This document shows, piece after piece, positions 16,747-26,639 of a stretch of DNA of 64,000 nt. Numbering within the stretch: the stretch's first letter is position 1; the number at the start of each line of letters is the position of its first letter. Location of the stretch: positions 1 through 64,000 of the forward strand of contig JBMNJC010000010.1 in the NCBI GenBank assembly GCA_050951465.1, in the 5' to 3' direction. The translations under genes and the position numbers were made by a program. The notes under the pieces were generated by a model. That model had not been told where the DNA came from. It worked only from the letters and a program-made list of their open reading frames with translations, and did no database searches. The DNA comes from JAAZHD01 sp012510895 (lineage in GTDB: Bacteria; Bacillota; Clostridia; Caldicoprobacterales; DTU083).

Positions 16747-17811
16747 TTATATTTTTTCTATCCAGCCATGCTTATCCGGCTCTGTACCGTATTGGATACC
16801 GGTAATGAGGTCATACATCTTCTGAGAGAATTCTCCCATTTTTCCTCCGTTAATTTCAATAATGTTATCATTCCAATTCAGTACTCCAACCGGTGAAATG
16901 ACAGCAGCCGTGCCGGTACCGAATACTTCTTCCAGCTCGCACTTTTCATGGGCATCATAAATTTCCTGAATGGACAATTGTCTTTGTTCTACGGTATAGC
17001 CCATTTCCTCTGCCAAAGCAATAACAGAATCCCGGGTAACCCCTCCTAAAATAGTGCCGCTGTTAAGAGGAGCGGTAATTAAAGTACCATTAATCTTGAA
17101 GAATATGTTCATAGTGCCTACTTCTTCAACATATTTCCGCTCTTTGGCATCAAGCCACAGTACCTGGGTATAACCTTTCTTCTGAGCTTCCTCTGCTGCA
17201 TAAAGGCTCACTGCATAGTTGCCGGCTGTTTTGGTAAATCCGACTCCGCCTTCTGCTGCCCGTACATACTTATCTGTCACATAAATCTTAACCGGTTTCA
17301 AGCCCTCTTTATAGTAAGCACCTACCGGAGAAAGGATAATGAAAAACTTATAAGTATCAGAAGGACGCACGCCTAAGCTGTTGTCAGTGGCAATTACAAA
17401 GGGACGTATATACAGAGATGTGCCTTTTGATTTTGGAATCCATTCCTTATCAATGTTAATAAGCGTTCTAAGCCCTTCCCAAACCATATCTTCATCCAGC
17501 TGAGGAATGCAAAGCCTCTCAGCAGATCGATTTAACCTTCGAATATTGGCAAAAGGCCTGAATGCCACAGCTTCCCCGTCCTTGTTAAGATATGCCTTCA
17601 TACCTTCAAAAATTGCCTGTCCGTAATGGAATACCATGCAGGAAGGTTCCACTTCAAAAGGCCCGTATGGTACAATCCTGGGATCATGCCATCCTTTTTC
17701 CGGGTTATAGTCTGCTACAAACATATGGTCAGTAAAATACTTTCCAAAACCCAGCTCATTATCTGCCGGTTTCTGTTTAGGGTTCTGGTTCCTCACAATG
17801 CGAATTTCCAT
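16747..17811 (-). CDS. ilvE: Branched-chain amino acid aminotransferase
   Basis: 354 aa from the ATG at 17811 with GGAGG upstream (ATG 17826 lies before it). Fold-type IV PLP enzyme: GQAIFEGMKAYL near residue 75, RPFANIRRLNRSAERL, the PLP Lys in GFTKTAGNYA, the EVGTMNIFF motif and SGTILGGVTRDS. The length of about 355 places it in the larger BCAT group found in many Firmicutes. It transfers the amino group to the keto acids made by the ilv/leu operon at 51.8-59.4 kb. It starts 38 bp after gyrA and may be co-transcribed with it. Confidence 0.95.
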   Translation of the reverse strand: MEIRIVRNQNPKQKPADNELGFGKYFTDHMFVADYNPEKGWHDPRIVPYGPFEVEPSCMVFHYGQAIFEGMKAYLNKDGEAVAFRPFANIRRLNRSAERLCIPQLDEDMVWEGLRTLINIDKEWIPKSKGTSLYIRPFVIATDNSLGVRPSDTYKFFIILSPVGAYYKEGLKPVKIYVTDKYVRAAEGGVGFTKTAGNYAVSLYAAEEAQKKGYTQVLWLDAKERKYVEEVGTMNIFFKINGTLITAPLNSGTILGGVTRDSVIALAEEMGYTVEQRQLSIQEIYDAHEKCELEEVFGTGTAAVISPVGVLNWNDNIIEINGGKMGEFSQKMYDLITGIQYGTEPDKHGWIEKI

Positions 17812-17849
17812 CTTCCATTCCTCCATCTAAAATATACTTTACTTTGTAT

Positions 17850-20285
17850 TTATACTTCTTCTTTTTTCGCCTTTGCAACGGATACTATATGCCCGCCTTC
17901 TTCAATTTTCATCAGGGTTACACCCTGGGTATTGCGGCTGAGCTGGCTGATTTGACTGGTTTCTATCCTGATGATAACGCCATCGGAGTTTATAATAATC
18001 AGGTCCTCTTTGCCTGTAACTACCTTCAGGGCAGAAAGTTCCCCGGTTTTATCCGTTATATTCATGGTTCTGATGCCTCTTCCGCCCCTGCGCTGAATTC
18101 GGTATTCGCTTTCATGAGTCCGTTTTCCAAAACCGTTCTCGCTTATGGTCAGAATGTCAGCATCCGATATAATTCTTTCCATATCAATGACATAATCATC
18201 TTCCTGCAGATCCATGCTCTTAACACCCATGGCCGTTCTTCCCATAGGCCTTACATCTTTTTCGTGATAGCGTATGGCCAATCCTTTTCTGGAAGCCATA
18301 ATTATTTCCTGATTTCCGTCCGTGAGAATAACGCGGATCAGCTCGTCTCCTTCCTGGAGTTTTATGGCTATAAGGCCGCCTTTTCGTATATTTGCAAATT
18401 CCTTTATTGTAGTTTTCTTCACAAGGCCGTTTCGTGTGGCCATGAACAAGTAAAGGTCTTTTTCAAACTGCTCTTCCTTAACCGGAATAAAGGCCTCTAT
18501 TTTTTCACCCGAATCCAATTCCAGCAGATTAACGATTGCTATTCCCCTGCCCTGACGGCCGGCTTCAGGAATCTCATACGCCTTAAGCTCATATACCTTG
18601 CCTTTTGAGGAGAAGAACAACAGCCTGTCATGGGTGGATGTAACAAATAAATCCACTACAAAGTCTTCCTCCCGGGTCTGCAGCCCGGTAATGCCTCTTC
18701 CTCCCCTGTTCTGACTTCGGTAAGTGTTCAGGGGTATTCGCTTTACATACCCGTAATGAGTCAGAGTTATGACCACATCATGTTCGTCTATCAGGTCTTC
18801 TATGTAAATTTCCCCTTCAGAAGCCACGATTTCAGTTCGTCTGGGATCATCATATTTCCTCTTTATTTCAAGGAGCTCCTCTTTAATAATGCTGAGAAGC
18901 AGCGATTCATTTGCAAGAATATCCCTGTAATACTGAATGTTCTTCTGTACTTCAGCATATTCTTCTTCAATTTTTTCTCTTTCCAATCCGGTTAATCTCT
19001 GCAGGCGCATATCCAATATGGCCTGGGCCTGTTTTTCTGACAGTTTAAAATTAGTCATAAGCCCTTCTTTGGCTTCCTGGGTTGTCCGGGAACCGCGAAT
19101 CAAGCGGATCACCGCATCAATATTATCGAGGGCGATTAATAAACCTTCCAGAATATGAGCCCTTGCTTCTGCCCGGGCCAGATCATACCTGGTCCGCCTG
19201 GTAACAACATCTTTCTGATGATTTATATAGTGAACAAGCATTTCCTTAAGATTTAAAACTTTCGGCTCATTGTTTACAAGCGCCAGCATTATGATGCCAA
19301 AAGTATCCTGCAGCTGCGTATGCTTAAAGAGATAATTAAGTACGATCTTGGGGTTCACATCTCTTTTTAGTTCTATTACAATGGACATTCCGTTTCTGTC
19401 AGATTCATCCCTTATATCAGAAATGCCCTCCAGTCTTTTTTCCTTAACCAGGTCTGCAATTCTTTCTATAAGCCTTGCCTTATTAACCTGATAGGGAATC
19501 TCAGTTACGACAATACGCGACCGGTTTCCTGACATTTGCTGAATTTCCGTTCTTGCCCTTACAGTAATCCTTCCCCTGCCTGTTCTGTAAGCTTCATGGA
19601 TTCCTGATCTTCCTAAAATCAAAGCGCCGGTAGGAAAATCAGGGCCTTTGATAACATTGATAAGATCTTCAACACCTGCGTCAGGATTGTCAATAAGCAT
19701 AACAGTTCCGTCTATAACCTCACCTAGGTTATGGGGCGGAATATTTGTCGCCATTCCTACGGCAATGCCTGAAGATCCGTTGATCAGGAGATTGGGAAAC
19801 CTGGAAGGCAAAACAGTGGGTTCTTTTAGGGATTCATCGAAGTTGGGCATAAAATCAACTGTTTCTTTTCCGATATCCGCCAGCATCTCCGTTGTGATTT
19901 TTGCCATCCTGGCTTCCGTATATCGCATGGCAGCAGGTTCATCCCCGTCAACGGATCCAAAATTTCCATGGCCGTCTATTAATGGAATCCGAATGGAAAA
20001 GTCCTGCGCCATACGAACCATTGCATCGTATACAGCGCTTTCTCCATGGGGATGATACTTACCCAAAACGTCCCCGACAATTCTGGCAGACTTCCGGTAA
20101 GGCTTATCCGGCGTCATGCCCTGTTCATACATGGAGTACAGTATTCTTCTGTGTACAGGTTTTAAGCCGTCCCTTACATCCGGAAGAGCCCTTCCCACAA
20201 TTACACTCATGGCATAATCTATATAAGAAATTTTCATTTCCTCTTCAAGGTCAACTTCTATTATTCTTTCGTTTAAAGAATCCAT
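17850..20285 (-). CDS. gyrA: DNA gyrase subunit A
   Basis: 811 aa, standard length. The N-terminal winged helix/tower carries the catalytic Tyr in AAMRYTEARM. The quinolone-determining region HPHGESAVYDAMVRMAQ keeps the Ser and Asp at the positions matching E. coli 83 and 87, so it looks wild type. The C-terminal beta-pinwheel has the GyrA box-like QRRGGRG (QIRRGGRG-type, near residue 735) and earlier NRGGRG repeats. It introduces negative supercoils together with GyrB, encoded 28 bp upstream in the same operon. Confidence 0.98.
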   Translation of the reverse strand: MDSLNERIIEVDLEEEMKISYIDYAMSVIVGRALPDVRDGLKPVHRRILYSMYEQGMTPDKPYRKSARIVGDVLGKYHPHGESAVYDAMVRMAQDFSIRIPLIDGHGNFGSVDGDEPAAMRYTEARMAKITTEMLADIGKETVDFMPNFDESLKEPTVLPSRFPNLLINGSSGIAVGMATNIPPHNLGEVIDGTVMLIDNPDAGVEDLINVIKGPDFPTGALILGRSGIHEAYRTGRGRITVRARTEIQQMSGNRSRIVVTEIPYQVNKARLIERIADLVKEKRLEGISDIRDESDRNGMSIVIELKRDVNPKIVLNYLFKHTQLQDTFGIIMLALVNNEPKVLNLKEMLVHYINHQKDVVTRRTRYDLARAEARAHILEGLLIALDNIDAVIRLIRGSRTTQEAKEGLMTNFKLSEKQAQAILDMRLQRLTGLEREKIEEEYAEVQKNIQYYRDILANESLLLSIIKEELLEIKRKYDDPRRTEIVASEGEIYIEDLIDEHDVVITLTHYGYVKRIPLNTYRSQNRGGRGITGLQTREEDFVVDLFVTSTHDRLLFFSSKGKVYELKAYEIPEAGRQGRGIAIVNLLELDSGEKIEAFIPVKEEQFEKDLYLFMATRNGLVKKTTIKEFANIRKGGLIAIKLQEGDELIRVILTDGNQEIIMASRKGLAIRYHEKDVRPMGRTAMGVKSMDLQEDDYVIDMERIISDADILTISENGFGKRTHESEYRIQRRGGRGIRTMNITDKTGELSALKVVTGKEDLIIINSDGVIIRIETSQISQLSRNTQGVTLMKIEEGGHIVSVAKAKKEEV

Positions 20286-20313
20286 ATTTTTGATTCTCCT
20301 TTATATCTCCAAA

Positions 20314-22230
20314 TTATATATCCAGATTCTTAACCATTCTTGCATTCATTTCAATAAACTGCCGTCTGGGCTCTACCTTATCGCCCATCAGAATATTAAA
20401 GGTTTCATCGGCAGACATGGCATCTTCCAGCTCTACCTTAAGAATGGTCCGGGTTTCAGGATTCATGGTTGTATCCCAAAGCTGTTCCGGGTTCATTTCA
20501 CCCAAACCTTTATACCTCTGCAGCTCAACCCCGTCCCGTCCGATTCTGTTCAGGAGCTCATCCAGTTCCTTATCGCTGTATGCATAAGTAATTTCCTTAT
20601 TTTTGGTTACCTTATAAAGCGGAGGCTGGGCAATGTACACATAGCCATTTTCAATTAAAGGCCGCATGAACCGGTAAAAGAAAGTAAGAAGCAGAGTCCT
20701 TATATGGCTTCCGTCAACATCCGCGTCTGTCATGCAGATAATTTTATGATAACGAAGTTTCGATTCATCAAAATCATCGCCTATGCCGCAGCCAAAGGCG
20801 GTTATCATAGCTTTGATTTCCTCATTGCTCAGAATTCTCTCCAGCCTGGTCTTTTCAACGTTCAGAATTTTACCTCTCAGGGGCAAAATTGCCTGGTATT
20901 TCCTTTCCCTGCCCTGCTTGGCAGAGCCGCCGGCAGAATTACCCTCAACCAGAAAAATTTCGCAAAGGGCCGGATCCTTTTCGGAACAGTCTGCCAGTTT
21001 GCCGGGCAATGAAGCGCTTTCCAGCACACTTTTTCTCCGGGTCAGATCCCTGGCTTTTTTCGCTGCTTCCCTTGCCCTGGCGGCAGATTGAGCCTTGTCT
21101 ACAATAAGCTTGGCGACTGAAGGATTTTCTTCCAGAAAATAGCCCAGTTTTTCAACTATGTTATTTTCCACAAAACCTCTTATATCGCTGTTTCCCAGCT
21201 TGGTTTTTGTCTGTCCTTCAAACTGGGGATTTGCCAGTTTTACGCTTACTATTGCCGTTAAGCCTTCTCTGGTATCATCACCTGTAAAATTATCATCTCC
21301 GGGCTTTAGTACGTTGATTTTCCTTGCATACTCATTAATCACCCTGGTAAGACCTGATTTGAACCCTACCAGGTGGCTTCCTCCCTCAGGAGTGGAAATA
21401 TTATTGGCGAAACTAAAAATATTCTCCACATATGATTCATTGTATTGAAGAGCCACTTCCAGCTCGGCATCTTCTTTTTCCCCGGCAATATATATAGGCT
21501 TGCTGTGAAGAGCGGTTCTATTCCTGTTCAGATACTCCACAAAGGAAACAATGCCGCCTTCATAACAGAATTCATCATGCTGCTTTTCTTCCCGCCTGTC
21601 TTCCAGAGTAATTTTCAAACCTTTATTTAAAAATGCCATCTCCCGCAGACGGTTTTTCAAAACATCGTAATTAAAATTTATTTCCTCAAAAATCTGACTA
21701 TCAGGTTTAAAATGGATATAAGAACCGGTATTATCTGCCTCCCCTATTTCTTCAAGAGGAGATACGGTTTCGCCCCGCTGAAATTTCATCTGATATTCCT
21801 TGCCTTCAGTTCTGACTTTAACTATCATCCACTCAGACAGGGCATTTACTACCGAAGCACCTACCCCGTGGAGACCGCCTGATACCTTGTATCCTCCACC
21901 GCCGAATTTTCCTCCTGCATGAAGCATTGTAAACACTATTTCAACAGCCGGTATTCCATACTTGGGATTTATCCCTACAGGAATACCTCTGCCGTTATCA
22001 GCAACACTGATAGATGAATCCTCATGTATTACCACATTTATTTCATCACAAAAACCGGCCAATGCTTCATCTATGCTGTTATCAACAATTTCATATACTA
22101 AATGATGGAGTCCGCGGGCACTGGTGGTTCCAATATACATACCCGGTCTCTTTCGAACAGCTTCCAAGCCTTCCAAAACCTGAATATCTGATTCGTCATA
22201 ATGATTGTTATTGTTTCTCAGGTTTGTCAC
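20314..22230 (-). CDS. gyrB: DNA gyrase subunit B
   Basis: 638 aa; start GTG 22230 with AAGGGGG upstream, overlapping the end of remB by 4 bp. GHKL ATPase motifs are DNSIDEALAGF, DNGRGIPVGI and GLHGVGASVVNAL. The TOPRIM domain has EGNSAGGSAKQ, PLRGKILNVEK and MTDADVDGSHIRTLL, and the C-terminus YKGLGEMNPEQLW. It is in the expected place between remB and gyrA. The long C-terminal insertion of proteobacterial GyrB is absent, as in Gram-positives. Confidence 0.98.
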   Translation of the reverse strand: MTNLRNNNNHYDESDIQVLEGLEAVRKRPGMYIGTTSARGLHHLVYEIVDNSIDEALAGFCDEINVVIHEDSSISVADNGRGIPVGINPKYGIPAVEIVFTMLHAGGKFGGGGYKVSGGLHGVGASVVNALSEWMIVKVRTEGKEYQMKFQRGETVSPLEEIGEADNTGSYIHFKPDSQIFEEINFNYDVLKNRLREMAFLNKGLKITLEDRREEKQHDEFCYEGGIVSFVEYLNRNRTALHSKPIYIAGEKEDAELEVALQYNESYVENIFSFANNISTPEGGSHLVGFKSGLTRVINEYARKINVLKPGDDNFTGDDTREGLTAIVSVKLANPQFEGQTKTKLGNSDIRGFVENNIVEKLGYFLEENPSVAKLIVDKAQSAARAREAAKKARDLTRRKSVLESASLPGKLADCSEKDPALCEIFLVEGNSAGGSAKQGRERKYQAILPLRGKILNVEKTRLERILSNEEIKAMITAFGCGIGDDFDESKLRYHKIICMTDADVDGSHIRTLLLTFFYRFMRPLIENGYVYIAQPPLYKVTKNKEITYAYSDKELDELLNRIGRDGVELQRYKGLGEMNPEQLWDTTMNPETRTILKVELEDAMSADETFNILMGDKVEPRRQFIEMNARMVKNLDI

Positions 22231-22523
22231 TTCATGTCCCCCTTGTTATATTCCTCATCTGATAAATATACTTTCCCTGTTTTGTTGCGTTTAAATAAAG
22301 TAACGGAGGATATTGGAGACAGATATATTTTTGTTTTACTGTCTACGGTTGCAAGTATTAGGGATTTCGGAGGATTTTGGGATATATTTTCCAAAAAGCC
22401 TTCTTCTTTGGCAATGGTCACAAATTCCTGCGTAGCAGGAGCTTTCAATGCAGTTTTTATATCAAAAATCCCAATAATATCTTTAGTATGAATAACAGTA
22501 TTACCCCCGATATGCAATACCAT
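22227..22523 (-). CDS. remB: RemB-like DUF370 protein (extracellular matrix regulator family)
   Basis: 98 aa: MVLHIGGNTVI, IGIFDIKTAL, KSLILATVDSKTKIYLSPISSVTLFKR fit the DUF370 (RemA/RemB) family, small proteins sitting between recF and gyrB in Bacilli and Clostridia. The RemA relative binds DNA and controls matrix genes in Bacillus subtilis; the RemB role is less clear. Its synteny (recF upstream, gyrB overlapping downstream) supports the call. Confidence 0.88.
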   Translation of the reverse strand: MVLHIGGNTVIHTKDIIGIFDIKTALKAPATQEFVTIAKEEGFLENISQNPPKSLILATVDSKTKIYLSPISSVTLFKRNKTGKVYLSDEEYNKGDMK

Positions 22524-22598
22524 TGGTTAATCCTCCTTATGTACATACATTACCTTATACAGGGCTATCTATTCTATTATATCCTGTTTACACCTTAT

Positions 22599-23708
22599 TT
22601 AACAAGGAGAAGCTTTACCGGCTTCTATTATGAATACCTGCATATTCTTTTTTTCAAAAGCAGGTATCTGCCCCATATCCGTTAAGGTAATAAAGGTCTG
22701 TGCCTTGCCTATATATTCAAGAACCATTTGCTGCCTTATCGGATCCAGTTCAGACATGGCATCATCAAGCAGGAGCAGGGGGTATTCCCCTGTTTCCCTG
22801 AACATAAATTCCAGCTCAGAAAGCTTTAAAGAAAGCACTATTGTTCTCATCTGACCTTGCGAACCATATGTTCTGACATCCATTCCATTGATTTGAAATA
22901 AAAGGTCATCCCTGTGGCAGCCTTTGCTTGTTATGCCTCTTTCCAAATCATAGGTTCTCCTTATTTCCAATTCCCTGAGAAAATTCTTTTTAACTTCTTT
23001 TCGGTCTGCATTATTAAATGATACAGAGGGCTTGTAAATAATAAGCATCTTTTCAGCCCCTTGAGTAATTCGATGATGTATTTCCTGAGCAATAATTTGC
23101 AATGAATCACATAAAAGCTTTCTTTGTAAAATGATGTAACTGCCGGCATCAGCCAATTGTTCATCCCATACGGAAAGAGTGGAAATAAGAGAGGGTTTTT
23201 TTTGAATTTCCTTTAATAATTTGTTTCTTTGATTTAATACGCGATTATATTGCTGCAAATAGTAAAAATACGCAGGCTGTACCTGTGAAAGCTCCATATC
23301 CATAAAACGCCTGCGTTCTGACGGACCTTCCCGTATAAGTTTCATATCATCCGGGGAAAACAATACGGAATTGAGATGTCCCATTAATTCCCCTATTCTT
23401 GATACAGGATTCCTGTTAATGAAAACCTTTTTCTTTTCATTAGCGAAGAGCCCTATGGAAATTTCCCTGATACCCTGCTGCCTTAATACTCTGGTCCTGA
23501 CAAACGCCTCTCCTTTTCCCCATTTTATCAGTTCTCTGTCTTTGGATGTTTTGTGTGAACGACCTGTGCAGGATAAAAATATAGCTTCCAATATATTTGT
23601 TTTTCCTTGTGCGTTTTTTCCTGCAAAAATGACCAGATCCGAATCAAAGGAAAGCTCCAGATTTTCATAATTCCTGTAGTTTCTAAGAACCAGTTCCTTA
23701 AGCTTCAA
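22599..23708 (-). CDS. recF: DNA replication and repair protein RecF
   Basis: 369 aa from the TTG at 23708, chosen because AAAGGG lies 8 nt upstream; a GTG at 23717 is directly against that site. MKLKELVLRNYRNYENL is the typical beginning. Walker A is GKNAQGKTNILEA, the SMC-like signature region is TYGSQGQMRTIVLSLKL, and Walker B LLLLDDAMSELDP. It loads RecA at gaps with RecO/RecR. It lies between yaaA and remB in the replication operon. Confidence 0.95.
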   Translation of the reverse strand: MKLKELVLRNYRNYENLELSFDSDLVIFAGKNAQGKTNILEAIFLSCTGRSHKTSKDRELIKWGKGEAFVRTRVLRQQGIREISIGLFANEKKKVFINRNPVSRIGELMGHLNSVLFSPDDMKLIREGPSERRRFMDMELSQVQPAYFYYLQQYNRVLNQRNKLLKEIQKKPSLISTLSVWDEQLADAGSYIILQRKLLCDSLQIIAQEIHHRITQGAEKMLIIYKPSVSFNNADRKEVKKNFLRELEIRRTYDLERGITSKGCHRDDLLFQINGMDVRTYGSQGQMRTIVLSLKLSELEFMFRETGEYPLLLLDDAMSELDPIRQQMVLEYIGKAQTFITLTDMGQIPAFEKKNMQVFIIEAGKASPC

Positions 23709-23723
23709 AGCCAGCACCCTTTC

Positions 23724-23933
23724 TTATTCCACAAGAAAGCTTCCGACCTCTTCCACTTCAACCAGGTCGCCGGCGTAAACCTTTCTTCCCCTTCTCTTGT
23801 CAATCTCTCCATTTACCTTAACTTTGCCGCTCAGGATTAGGTGGCTGGCTGAAGCTCCGGTATCTGCAATATTTATCCATTTAAGCAGCTGATTAAGCTT
23901 TATGTATTCGGTATGAATTTTTACCTTTTCCAT
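23724..23933 (-). CDS. yaaA: S4-domain RNA-binding protein YaaA
   Basis: 69 aa; nearly the whole protein is an S4 fold (IKLNQLLKWINIADTGASASHLIL, GKVKVNGEIDKRRGRKVYAGDLVEVE). This small gene between dnaN and recF is conserved in Bacilli and Clostridia and has been linked to ribosome assembly. It has its own ATG with a weak site upstream and is surely in the dnaA operon. Confidence 0.92.
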   Translation of the reverse strand: MEKVKIHTEYIKLNQLLKWINIADTGASASHLILSGKVKVNGEIDKRRGRKVYAGDLVEVEEVGSFLVE

Positions 23934-23955
23934 TTAATACCTCTCGATTTCTTCT

Positions 23956-25059
23956 TTATGCGAAAATACGTACCGGAAGCAGAAGGTATGTATAATTATT
24001 GCCTTTTATCGGTCTGACTACACAGGGACTGACATTTGTAGTAAAGTCCAGACAAATCTCCTGGTCATCAATGGCCTTCAGCATGTCCATGAAATAACGG
24101 GCGTTAAAGGCTATTTCAATGTCATTTCCTTCCAGTAATATAGGAATTTCTTCATATATCTGACCGGATTCAGAATTGGATGTAATTACCATTTGCTGAT
24201 CCTTTATGGTTAGTTGTATAAGGTTGTTTTTGCCTTCTCTTGCAATCAGAGAAGCACGTTCAATGCTGGATTCAAGAATTCTGGTATCTGCCTTTACCCT
24301 GGTCTTATAGTCCTGGGATATTATTTGCTTGTAATTTATAAACTCTCCTTCCAGAACCCGGGAAATAACCCTGGTATAACCCATATCAAATAAAACATTG
24401 CTTCCTGATATGGATATGCTTATATTTTGATCATCCTCTCCGAGAATTTTTCCTACCTCGGAAAGGGACTTGCCAGGTATAATTACCTTCATGTTTTCAT
24501 GAACTGATTCCAGCTTTGCTCTTCTAAGAGCCAGCCGATATCCATCCAGGGCAACCAGAACTGCATTGTCATCCTCTACTTCCAACAGCCCGCCGGTCAG
24601 AATGGGACGGGCTTCATCCACTGCAACTGCAAAAATGGTCTGACGAATTATATTTCCAAGCACTATTCTGTTTATTTCAACCGGTTTGTTTTCGCTGATG
24701 TCCGGCAGCCTTGGAAATTCGTCAGCAGCAAAGCCCTGCAGTGTAACAAGGGAATTCAAACAGTTCAATTCTACGGCATTATTGCTTTTAAGAACTACTT
24801 TTACTTCAGCATCAGGCAATTTACGTACAATTTCAGATAAAAGCCTTGCAGGTATGACAATACTGCCTTCTTCAATAATATTTGCTTCTATATAGCTCTC
24901 GATTCCCAAATCCAGATTAGTTCCCAATAGTTTTAATACATCTTTTTGTGTTTCAATGAGAATACCTTCCAGAAGGGGTGAGCTGGATCTGGCAGATACC
25001 GCTCTTTGAACGGTGAGTATTGCTTCCAGAAAATTTTTTTGAGAACATATGAATTTCAT
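23956..25059 (-). CDS. dnaN: DNA polymerase III subunit beta (sliding clamp)
   Basis: 367 aa, the expected length, with AGAAGGAGG before the ATG. Three-domain clamp: MKFICSQKNFLEAILTVQRAVS, the EFPRLPDI region of domain 2, and the C-terminal YTYLLLPVRIFA, close to the usual clamp ending. It lies 171 bp after dnaA, separated by the probable origin unwinding region. Confidence 0.98.
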   Translation of the reverse strand: MKFICSQKNFLEAILTVQRAVSARSSSPLLEGILIETQKDVLKLLGTNLDLGIESYIEANIIEEGSIVIPARLLSEIVRKLPDAEVKVVLKSNNAVELNCLNSLVTLQGFAADEFPRLPDISENKPVEINRIVLGNIIRQTIFAVAVDEARPILTGGLLEVEDDNAVLVALDGYRLALRRAKLESVHENMKVIIPGKSLSEVGKILGEDDQNISISISGSNVLFDMGYTRVISRVLEGEFINYKQIISQDYKTRVKADTRILESSIERASLIAREGKNNLIQLTIKDQQMVITSNSESGQIYEEIPILLEGNDIEIAFNARYFMDMLKAIDDQEICLDFTTNVSPCVVRPIKGNNYTYLLLPVRIFA

Positions 25060-25090
25060 TGGAATACCTCCTTCTGTTCTTGCATATATA

Positions 25091-25182
25091 TAGTAGTTTG
25101 ATAGTAGTAATAGTAGTAGGGGCTGTGGAAATGTGAATCCTGCTGTCGGATATAGGCAGAATCACATTTCACATGTGGATAT
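25091..25182. promoter_or_regulatory. oriC: oriC unwinding element: DnaA-trio-like repeat, GC cluster and DnaA boxes in the dnaA-dnaN gap
   Basis: Plus strand TAG-type triplets run from 25091 to 25119 (TAGTAG, then ATAGTAGTAA, then TAGTAGTAG), directly followed by GGGGC and a DnaA box TGTGGAAAT (25124-25132). A further box TGTGGATAT is at 25174-25182. Repeated 3'-GAT-5' triplets next to a GC cluster and DnaA boxes match the DnaA-trio origin element described for Bacillus subtilis in the same gap. The order and polarity are as expected. Confidence 0.75.
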
Positions 25183-25230
25183 TTTGGGGACAATTTGTAT
25201 TTCTTAGTGTATATTGTCCCCAGATCTATG

Positions 25231-26562
25231 TTAACTTTCGTTGATAAGATTTCTTAAATCATTTATAGTACGTTTTAACTGCAAATCCGAATCAATTTCT
25301 TCCGCAATTTTGTCACAGGCATGAATAACAGTTGTATGATCCCTGCCTCCAAATACTTCCCCTATTTTAGGAAGTGATAAGTCTGTCATATTCCGGCACA
25401 GATACATGGCAATCTGCCTTGGATAGGCTATTGGCCGGTTCCGTTTTTTGGATTTTAAGTCATCTACTTTCAACTGATAATAGTCCGCAACTACTTTTTG
25501 TATCAGTTCCGGCGTAATCATTTTCGGTTTATGGTTTGAGATAATATCCTTTAATGCTTCATCAGCCACGTTGACATCCAATTTGCTGTTGGTAAGCGAT
25601 GAATAAGCTATAATGCGGGTTAAAGCGCCTTCAAGCTCTCTTATGTTGGATTCAATGCGTTTAGCAATAAAAACCAGTACCTCATTATCCACTTCCAAAT
25701 TTTCCAGAGTGGCTTTTTTTCTTAATATGGCAATACGGGTTTCCAGGTCGGGAGGCTGTATATCTGCAATCAGACCCCACTCAAATCGGGAACGCAGACG
25801 ATCTTCCAGGGTCGGAATCTCTTTGGGCGGTCTGTCGCTGGAAATTATAATCTGTTTGTTGGCTTCATGCAGAGCGTTGAAGGTGTGGAAAAACTCTTCC
25901 TGGGTACTTTCTTTGCCGGCTATGAACTGAATATCGTCGATTAAAAGCACATCAACATTCCTGTACCGGTTACGAAATTCGACATTTTTATTGGTCTGTA
26001 TTGAATTTATAAGCTCGTTGGTAAATTTTTCGGAGGTTACGTACAGAACCTTTGAACTGGTGTTATTCTGCAATATAAAATGACCAATGGCATGCATCAG
26101 GTGAGTTTTACCCAGTCCGACGCCACCGTAAATAAAGAGCGGATTATACGCTTTGGCGGGTGATTCGGCTACAGCCAGGGAGGCGGCATGGGCAAAACGG
26201 TTGCTGTTACCGATGACAAAGGTATCGAATGTATATTTCGGATTTAAAACAGCATCGTTGTTGCTTTCTTCCGATTCAGTACCTTCCGGTTTGTCCATGT
26301 ATTTATCGGCCTCACTGGTCAGAACAAAATTAATGTAATAAGTCTGAGAGGTTACTTTTTTAACGGCATTGGAAATTAAACTGGTGTACCTTCCTTCCAG
26401 AATGCCCTTGGTAAAGTCATTGGGAACACAAAGATAAAGCTGATCTCCCCTGATGGAAACCGGCTCTATCGCTTTAATCCAGGTGTCAAAACTGACATCG
26501 GTAATTTCGTTTTTAACCAGATCAAGGGTTTTTTCCCAAAGATCCATTAAATAATTATCCAT
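25231..26562 (-). CDS. dnaA: Chromosomal replication initiator protein DnaA
   Basis: 443 aa from the ATG at 26562 with AGGAGG upstream; the frame extends to 26637 without a proper site. Domain I is MDLWEKTLDLVKNEI. The AAA+ domain has GGVGLGKTHLMHA (Walker A) and VLLIDDIQFI (Walker B). Domain IV ends with the box-binding signature GGRDHTTVIHACDKI. It starts the minus-strand replication operon dnaA-dnaN-yaaA-recF-remB-gyrB-gyrA. Confidence 0.99.
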   Translation of the reverse strand: MDNYLMDLWEKTLDLVKNEITDVSFDTWIKAIEPVSIRGDQLYLCVPNDFTKGILEGRYTSLISNAVKKVTSQTYYINFVLTSEADKYMDKPEGTESEESNNDAVLNPKYTFDTFVIGNSNRFAHAASLAVAESPAKAYNPLFIYGGVGLGKTHLMHAIGHFILQNNTSSKVLYVTSEKFTNELINSIQTNKNVEFRNRYRNVDVLLIDDIQFIAGKESTQEEFFHTFNALHEANKQIIISSDRPPKEIPTLEDRLRSRFEWGLIADIQPPDLETRIAILRKKATLENLEVDNEVLVFIAKRIESNIRELEGALTRIIAYSSLTNSKLDVNVADEALKDIISNHKPKMITPELIQKVVADYYQLKVDDLKSKKRNRPIAYPRQIAMYLCRNMTDLSLPKIGEVFGGRDHTTVIHACDKIAEEIDSDLQLKRTINDLRNLINES

Positions 26563-26639
26563 ACCTAACCTCCTGAAAAGAAAAGAAAAAGTTCTGAAGA
26601 ATAAAATTGCTGTACACTGGTTATAGCTGCACAGCATTA

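Noticed and set aside
22599..23717. GTG 23717 as the recF start
   Set aside because: The AAAGGG ribosome binding site would directly touch it; TTG 23708 has normal spacing.
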